A DNA stretch of 64,000 nt, from assembly GCA_016617855.1 (NCBI GenBank), contig JAECUM010001909.1, forward strand, positions 20,376 to 84,375. The letters are read 5' to 3'. The translations under genes were made by a program, and so were the position numbers. Shown one piece after another: positions 57,390-64,000 of the stretch (the first letter of the stretch is position 1; every line of letters starts with the position of its first letter). The notes beneath the pieces are model-generated. The model worked only from the letters and a program-made list of their open reading frames with translations, did not search any database and was not told where the DNA came from. The stretch is from Megalonaias nervosa (taxonomy: Eukaryota; Mollusca; Bivalvia; Unionida; Unionidae).

Positions 57390-57842
57390 GGCCTTAGGTC
57401 ACAATTAATAGTTCCGGTTCAGTACCCACGAATGTAGTCCCAGTCTATTTTTAGATCATTTTTCCTGTCTCCGTTTGGTGGTGATACAAGAGTTAGATTT
57501 AGGCATTCTTGGTAAGGATTTAAAGGCAATTGTTTATTCTTTAGAATATGAGCTTATGGTGTGGTTGTCCGTGTGTATTTCGGCGACAGTGCACAGTGAG
57601 TAATAAGGCCTTGGTGATGATCCGGAAGTGAAATCTGTGTTCCATTGCATGGTGTTTTGTTTACAATTCAGCCTCTCAAAAAAATGCAGGTCAACCCCTG
57701 ACAAGAACTTCACCGTAAAGTCATCTTTGAAGGTATTTTAGATTGATATATGATTTGTATTGATTGTCACACAGTGGAAAGTTCAGTACTGAGAAACAAA
57801 TGTAGAGAATATATAGTAAAATTAATTGTGTTCTATGGCCTG
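57390..57842 (+). repeat. 454-bp direct repeat, right copy
   Basis: Partner of 54130-54583, in the same orientation. Confidence 0.93.
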
Positions 57843-58261
57843 ATGTATCTTACGTTGTAGGACTAGTGCCATGCTAGTTCATCAGAAACATTGTCGCAAC
57901 ACACAGATGTCCATCTGTCTGTTAGAAAAAGTTTGATATCTCTACACCTCAACCATTCACTAGTGTGTGGAGACATCAAGGGTTGGGAGGAAAATAAAGC
58001 CTCTTACACATGTGCAGTTCAACGATGTAAACTGTTCTATTTAAATGATCTTTTTAAACATTGTGGGACCAACTCTAGGAACCGATGAAGACTATGGAGA
58101 TTAATGCTAGCCTTCCCCATCCCATCTGTCTGTCTGTCTCTCTCATCCTGTGAAACGGATAAATGAAAATTGCTGTGACATACTTCATGGTGATTTGTAG
58201 TTCTACAAAGTAACACATACCACATGATATTTTTCTAGCACCAAAACATCAGGAGATGTAT

Positions 58262-59185
58262 GTTGTGTGTCAGTTATATGCAACATTATGTAGATGTGTC
58301 AGTTGTATGCATTAATATTTAGATATGTCATTGGTATGCATTAGTACGTAGATGTGTAAATTCATGCATTGATATGTAGATGTGTGAGTGGTATGCATTA
58401 ATATGTAAATATGTCAATGGTATGCAATAGTATGTAAATGTGTCAGTGGTATGCAATAGTATGTAAATGTGTCAGTGGTATGCAATAGTATGTAGATATG
58501 TCAGTGGTATGCAATAGTATGTAGATATGTCAGTGGTATGCATTAGTATGCAGATATGTCAGTGGTATGCATTAGTATGCAGATATGTCAGTGGTATGCA
58601 TTAGTATGCAGATATGTCAGTGGTATGCATTAGTATGCAGATATGTCAGTGGTATGCATTAGTATGCAGATATGTCAGTGGTATGCATTAGTATGCAGAT
58701 ATGTCAGTGGTATGCATTAGTATGTAGATATGTCAGTGGTATGCATTAGTATGTAGATATGTCAGTGGTATGCATTAGTATGTAGATATGTCAGTGGTAT
58801 GCATTAGTACGTAGATATGTCAGTGGTATGCATTAGTATGTAGATGTGTCAGTGGTATGCATTAATATGTAGATGTGTCAGTGGTATACATTAATATGTA
58901 GATGTGTCAATGGTATGCATTAGTATGTAAATGTGTTAGCAAAATGTATTAGTATGTAAATGTGACAGTGGTATACATTAGTATGTAGATGTGTCAGTTT
59001 TATGCATTAGTATGTAGATGTGACAGTGGTATGCATTAATATGTAGATGTGACAGTGGTATGCATTAATATGTAGATGTGTCAGTGGTATGCAGTAGTAT
59101 GTAGACGTGTCAATGGTATACATTAGTATGTAGATGTTAGTGGTATGCATTAGTATGTAGATATTAGTGGTATGCATTAATCCTT
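58262..59185. repeat. 29-bp minisatellite, about 31 units
   Basis: The unit is cagtggtatgcattagtatgtagatatgt with variants. Homogeneous in the middle (58500-58800) and more variable at the edges, as expected for an array evolving by slippage or unequal exchange. Confidence 0.93.
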
Positions 59186-59478
59186 ATTTGTCTGTTGGTT
59201 AGGGTGTGTTTTGTTATCCTGGTATATCTATTAGTTAGGGTCTTTGTGTATATAATGTTATCCTTTTATTTTGGTTAGGGTCTACATTTGGTTGCATAAT
59301 GTTTTCCTTGTGTGACAGTCAATTAGAGAATTTGTTTGGGTATATAATGATATCATAGTATGTTTATCAGTGGTTAAGCTAGACTTGAATTTTAGGGAGA
59401 AGTGGCTTTTCCTTTCGGACAGAACAGGGAGAAGTGAGAGCTCAAAAGGGAGAAGTGCATGCGAAGCAAGAAACGCAA

Positions 59479-59498
59479 TATATATATATATATATATA
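59479..59498. repeat. Short AT microsatellite
   Basis: Ten AT units. Confidence 0.85.
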
Positions 59499-59599
59499 GT
59501 GATTCTTTCACGCTCCAAACACATGACTCATTCAATTACTCAAACATTTCCAAATGAAAAACATAAATGAAGGTGAAATGCAAATATTCAAAATGAAAG

Positions 59600-59730
59600 T
59601 GAGATTCACATAATCTCACGTACTGTAACCGAGATTGAGATTCACATAACCTCATCTAATGTACATGAAATTGAGATTCACATAATCTCCTGGAATGTAA
59701 ACGAGACTCAAATAATCTCATGTAATGATA
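59600..59730. repeat. Degenerate tandem repeat of about 45-50 bp
   Basis: Three to four units with gagattcacataatctca.gtaatgtaa.cga. Confidence 0.65.
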
Positions 59731-60084
59731 ACGTAACTCAATTGTATTCAATTAAAACACCATCAATTGAAACAAATAGGTTCAATGGTAACAGTACAAC
59801 GATCGCACCAAACAATGACTCGTGACTCAGTCATACGATAACTATTTGTAAAAACTTGCATCCGAAACCATTTGACTTGGTTTATGAGTCCATTTGTCAA
59901 AACCACACAGTTCTCCGGAATTCCTGGGTCGGCTCACTTGTTTTGGCCCCATCCACCCTTCACGGATCCACCATGCGCACAAGTTTATACATCATGCAGT
60001 TCCTTCCTTGCATGGACTTGATTCCACCCCATACAGACATACAGACAGCCAGACCGTCAGTCTGATGTATCTGCATACACATAC

Positions 60085-60215
60085 GCACAGCTACACAGCT
60101 ATACATCTATGCATCCACATACAGAGCTCCACCGCTATGCATCCACAAACACAGTTCCACCGCTATGCATCCACATACACAGCTCCACCGCTATGCATCC
60201 ACATACACAGCTACA
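60085..60215. repeat. 30-bp tandem repeat
   Basis: About four units of agctccaccgctatgcatccacatacac. Confidence 0.8.
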
Positions 60216-61999
60216 ATAATAAAACCAAACTGGTCATAATAAAAAAGTACATAATTACAATCTATAGATACATGCTACTAACTTAAAGGCTTAATAGGAA
60301 CTTGTAACAATTCAAAAGTTCGTTTCAAATTTGCGTAGTGGTAAAGACAACATTTCACACTACGACATTAAAACTGAATATGCTTCACATATCAAATAAA
60401 AATGTAACACTTACCCCTATGGCTGTAGACAAAAATGGAGAACGTACACTACCGTCGCATTGCAACAAGATCTAAATGACCAATGTGTCAGTTTGAAATA
60501 GAATCAACCTTAAATCCATAGGAGAGCGAATAATAGTCAGGGTAAAATACTCATGCTTTTCGTGACTCTCGTCGCATGTAGATTCCGACGAGATACATGC
60601 TTGTACAGTCGCTTACCTGGAGAAACAATAATTCACCCCAGGTAACGTTGTACGCCTGCACAACGAATAAAGGTGAAAAATAGATCTAAGGCAAAACCAA
60701 GTTATTTCTGGCCTTATTCTGTGACAGAGACTACCGTTTATGCAAATACACCATTTCTAATTTGAAAAGAAAAGTAAAAAGAGATAAGTAATTATTGGAT
60801 TTACATTGTATGTCACCTATTGGCAAGCAAGACTGGTTGCATAAAACAAAGATCCAGAATAGATCTCTGTATTCAGTGTATCTGTTATATTAAATTGTGG
60901 ATAACTTGGCCATTTTGAACTTTTTTGACCCTCTGATATCTTGGAGTCATTTTCAATGTCCAAAGGAATACCGGTAATTCTATTTTTCTCCAACATTTAT
61001 TGCCCTTTAACAGCCAGCAAGTTGTCTCTGTTTTCCTGAAGTTAAAATTCAGTGATCTGAAAGTTCCTGCAAATGGTAGTCCCAAAAGGACTTTTCTTCC
61101 TTTATGTCAAACATTGCACTCTGCTACACTATCATTCACAACTTTACAGAGCCAGTTAATAAGTTACTGACCACTTGTACCATTGCTGAACCTTAATTTT
61201 CATGGACAGGTCCGTTGCCAAACGATCCTCATAGACTTGGTCATGTTAATTGATTATTTGAGTATAATTTATAAATAAATAAAATATTTGCTTACAATCT
61301 ATCAATTTAATCAAGCCGATATACTCCCGTCGAAGTGAAACCAGCAAATGTTTCTTTTCTAGTTTATTCAGATTCAGTGGGAAGATATTTGCTTCAGATA
61401 AAAAGGACTACTTTCATATAAGAAAGACTACTATCATAAAAAAGACTATTATCATGAAAAGACTACTATCAGCTCAGTGATTATACTTGATGGTCTGTGC
61501 CAGATACTTTTTTGGCACGGTCATCTAATTATACAGACAAAAGAGAGCATCAACATGCATTAAAACTGGTGTATTTGCCTTACCATAATCTGGTTTAATT
61601 GACCTGTTTGTGACTTTGCCTACAAAGAGATGTTTTTCAATAGGTTCTGTAAGCAAAGAATGAGATGCACACTCAGAGGATTGGGAGTCCAGGATTGAAT
61701 ATTGGTGGTCCAATCGACGGGGCACTGCTGTCCCTGCTTAATAATGATGTGCTACCGTATTTGTAATTATATTTTTTTCCTGTAAACTTGTCACAAAACT
61801 AAAGAAATGTTAAAGACAAATTACATGTGACATGCAATAATTAAGATGTTTGGTCTGCAATATATTAGTTCTGAAGCATTGAAGGTAAAATCGGAAACTT
61901 TATTTCTAATGATAAATGTATTTAAATTCAACAATTTATAGTGATAATTTTCTGGTACTTACAAGTGTATGCCATTGATGTCTTTCTTTTAATCCTCAG
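60216..61999. other. Intergenic or upstream part of the degraded gene (no exon recognised)
   Basis: AT-rich DNA with no exon I could support, although earlier exons of the gene at 62000-63661 may lie here. Confidence 0.4.
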
Positions 62000-63661
62000 A
62001 GAAAGTCTTTCCAGAAATCAGACATTCACATGATTTATGGAATGGAGCAAAGAATTTAGGCAAGAAACTAATTTAAGTAAGTCACAAGAAAATTTTAAAA
62101 TGTAATATGAATTGAAGTAATTACCAGTAGATATAGAACTTGCAAAACAGTAATCTAATATTTAACATCAAAGTGAAGTTTCATATGTATGAAAGATCAA
62201 ATGTTTGAATGAGAACTAATAATTCGTGCTTTGATTTGTAGGCTGGTCAAGATAAACAAAACCGAAAACTGTTGGTGTGGACCAAAGATGTTGTTAATCA
62301 TTTCTGGCACTGTGCACAAATTTCTGACACCAGGGATGATTTTACTGTAAGTACATATACAACACTCTTGTTGCTTTATAATGATGTAAGGATGATTTTT
62401 TTTTGACAGTAAAATGTTTCCATTCTTTCTTTGTCTTACAACGTTTCAAGTTTAAAATACATGTTTATATTGTCTCGTTGTATTTATAGGGTGTATGGAG
62501 TGGTATTTTGCACCATGTTGTAAACGAACATGAATGGTTATTACCACATGATCCAAGTGGAACAAATGCATGTAGTCATGGACCTCTTCCCAATGAAAGA
62601 AGTAAAGAATGGCTCAAAAAGGACAGTCCACCTCATGTTGCAGAATTGTTCTGGATAAAAGGCTCTTGAGCTGGATTCCAAACTACCTTAACTTTAGGTA
62701 AGTGTGAAAAAATGTTTTGGTGTTTTACTGCTATTCTTTTAGCTGCAACAATCATTACTAAAATGATTAGTTTCTAAACTTATTATCTGCATTTTTGTTA
62801 TCATTGCCTGTAGGCATGAAGAGGCTGTACCCTACTTCCTAACTATGTTGCGTCAAGGTCATTTAAGACACACCAAAGTGGGCGGTATTACATAAAAACA
62901 GACAGATGTAACTCTACAATTATACCCAATAATCTGGACTTTCCATTCGCGTTACTAAATGCACAGGGGAAAAACATATTTTTTGAGACCTGACATCTTC
63001 ACATCAAAAGGTCGCCCATTGTCGGAATCGGATTTTGTGTCTGGATTTTAAACCTTTTGGCAGACCAGTTGAACTGCACACAGACAGGTGAACCTTTGCA
63101 AAAGTAGGACAGGTTGGGGATTGGGAGCCAGAAGTGGCCAGGAGAGGAAAATGATGGGTCTAGTACGCACATAAATGAAAAAAGAACTCCAACGTTTACC
63201 CTCCCGCACATGCCAAACATGAAAAATGATGTTTCTAGCACAATTAGACATCAGTCTGAGGAAAAATCTCTTGGACACAGACGTATTTGGATGTATTCAG
63301 AATTAACCCCATTTCAGGTGAAAATGAAAAAATCTCTGGGGCCAAATGAGTTGACTATTCTCTGCACTGTATAATGCTGCTTGGCATCATTTTTGTTTTC
63401 ATCAAAACAGATTATTTTATGTGGTTTTATAAATTTATAATAGTTTTCTGCATCTGAATCAATTTATTCATTAAGTCATTTTACTTTATTTTTCAGAAGT
63501 ACAGCAGAACTGGAGAATTTCCAGAATATGATTTTATCGTATGCCTCCAAAAGACATTCAGATAAGCCACCAGCTTTCAGAGCTACGAATTTGTTGGCAG
63601 CTCTTGATCATAACAATCATATTGACAGAGATGTGATTGTTAACAGAGATGGAACAATAAG
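62000..63661 (+). pseudogene. Degraded multi-exon gene, transposase-derived-like family
   Basis: Four exons with consensus splice sites: 62000-62076 (after tcctcag, before gtaagt; HSHDLWNGAKNLGKK), 62242-62346 (NHFWHCAQISDTRDDF), 62490-62697 (GVWSGILHHVVNEHEWLLPH) and 63497-63661 (NLLAALDHNNHIDRD). Together they resemble a large uncharacterised protein family of aquatic animals that I suspect derives from a transposase; the identification is from memory and unverified. Lesions: the first exon ends in a stop in its best frame, and a frameshift lies near 62644. A likely fifth exon from 63966 runs into a stop at once. Intron phases still agree between exons 3 and 4. Confidence 0.6.
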
Positions 63662-64000
63662 GTAATAAACTTGATTCTTGTTTTTAAATGTAATAATTCA
63701 TTTTTTTATTAAAGTATTAATGCTTTATTTGTAAGTTGATAAACCATCTCTGTGTGGTTCGATTTAATCTAACATAATAAAGAAGAAAATTTTTATAACT
63801 TAATTTCATAAACCAGTTTTGGTTAGAATTAGTCTAATGTAATTCGAAAATTCTGTAAATAATCTGATATCTTGGTAAGATACAGGTTTGCTATATTCAC
63901 ATTATCATTTTAGGAAAATGATTTGTTACATGTAATTGTATGCTGTTTATGTTTGAACTTTTTAGAATTTACAAAACATAAAATGACATTGTCAGTGAAA
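63662..64000. other. Intron-like sequence and possible broken fifth exon
   Basis: Follows the donor at 63662. A weak acceptor (actttttag) at 63965 precedes a few codons that continue the family pattern but meet a TAA. Confidence 0.35.

Noticed and set aside
54130..57842. LTR retrotransposon
   Set aside because: No TG/CA ends, no primer-binding site or polypurine tract that I could see, and no gag or pol frame between the repeats.
58262..59185. CRISPR array
   Set aside because: Units are contiguous 29-bp tandem repeats with no unique spacers and no cas genes; the sequence is eukaryotic.

Overview
The window looks like repeat-rich, AT-rich nuclear DNA from an invertebrate, most likely a mollusc or other lophotrochozoan. 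It holds non-LTR retrotransposons, a tRNA-headed SINE of a type I associate with molluscs, Polinton/adintovirus-type virus-like DNA, long AT microsatellites, and an intron-bearing degraded gene at the right end. The host identification is inference. I see no intact ordinary host gene.

Layout. Positions 1-1711 (minus) hold an uninterrupted partial frame for a canonical Polinton/Maverick protein-primed DNA polymerase B; it runs off the left edge. A 5'-truncated RNase H-bearing LINE (1712-4757) abuts it. From 4758 to 15300 lies a large low-coding repeat block (copy A). A second copy (B, 16174-21146) lacks 5.6 kb of it. A near full-length LINE of the same family follows (21147-26908). A third, inverted partial copy (C, 26909-28729) carries an expanded 123-bp tandem array encoding 41-residue acidic repeats.

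The centrepiece is 28730-44870, a 16.1-kb endogenous virus-like element bounded by terminal inverted repeats. It carries a double-jelly-roll-type major capsid protein, a broken penton-like minor capsid gene, an adenain-type protease, a pX-like core protein, a fibre-like protein, a two-helix membrane protein, a parvovirus-type phospholipase A2, a packaging ATPase, a DDE integrase, a free-standing HNH endonuclease and a zinc-ribbon protein. Its polymerase is protein-primed B family, and its palm is fused in one reading frame to a superfamily 1 helicase and a C-terminal HNH-like zinc domain. Most structural genes are open, while the polymerase, integrase, ATPase, minor capsid and first genes carry stops or frameshifts. 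The copy therefore looks moderately old and inactive. Virion genes (capsid, core, protease, fibre) lie on the left as a same-strand block; replication, integration and packaging genes lie on the right on both strands. Between them is a 2.3-kb zone of hairpins and nested inverted repeats.

The right third (44871-64000) is mostly non-coding repeat landscape: a diverged fragment related to copy A, a small TA-flanked MITE, AT microsatellite, a SINE, a LINE 3' remnant, a 620-bp inverted-repeat element, a pair of 454-bp direct repeats about 99% alike, a 29-bp minisatellite of about 31 units, and a degraded multi-exon gene (62000-63661) with clear splice sites.
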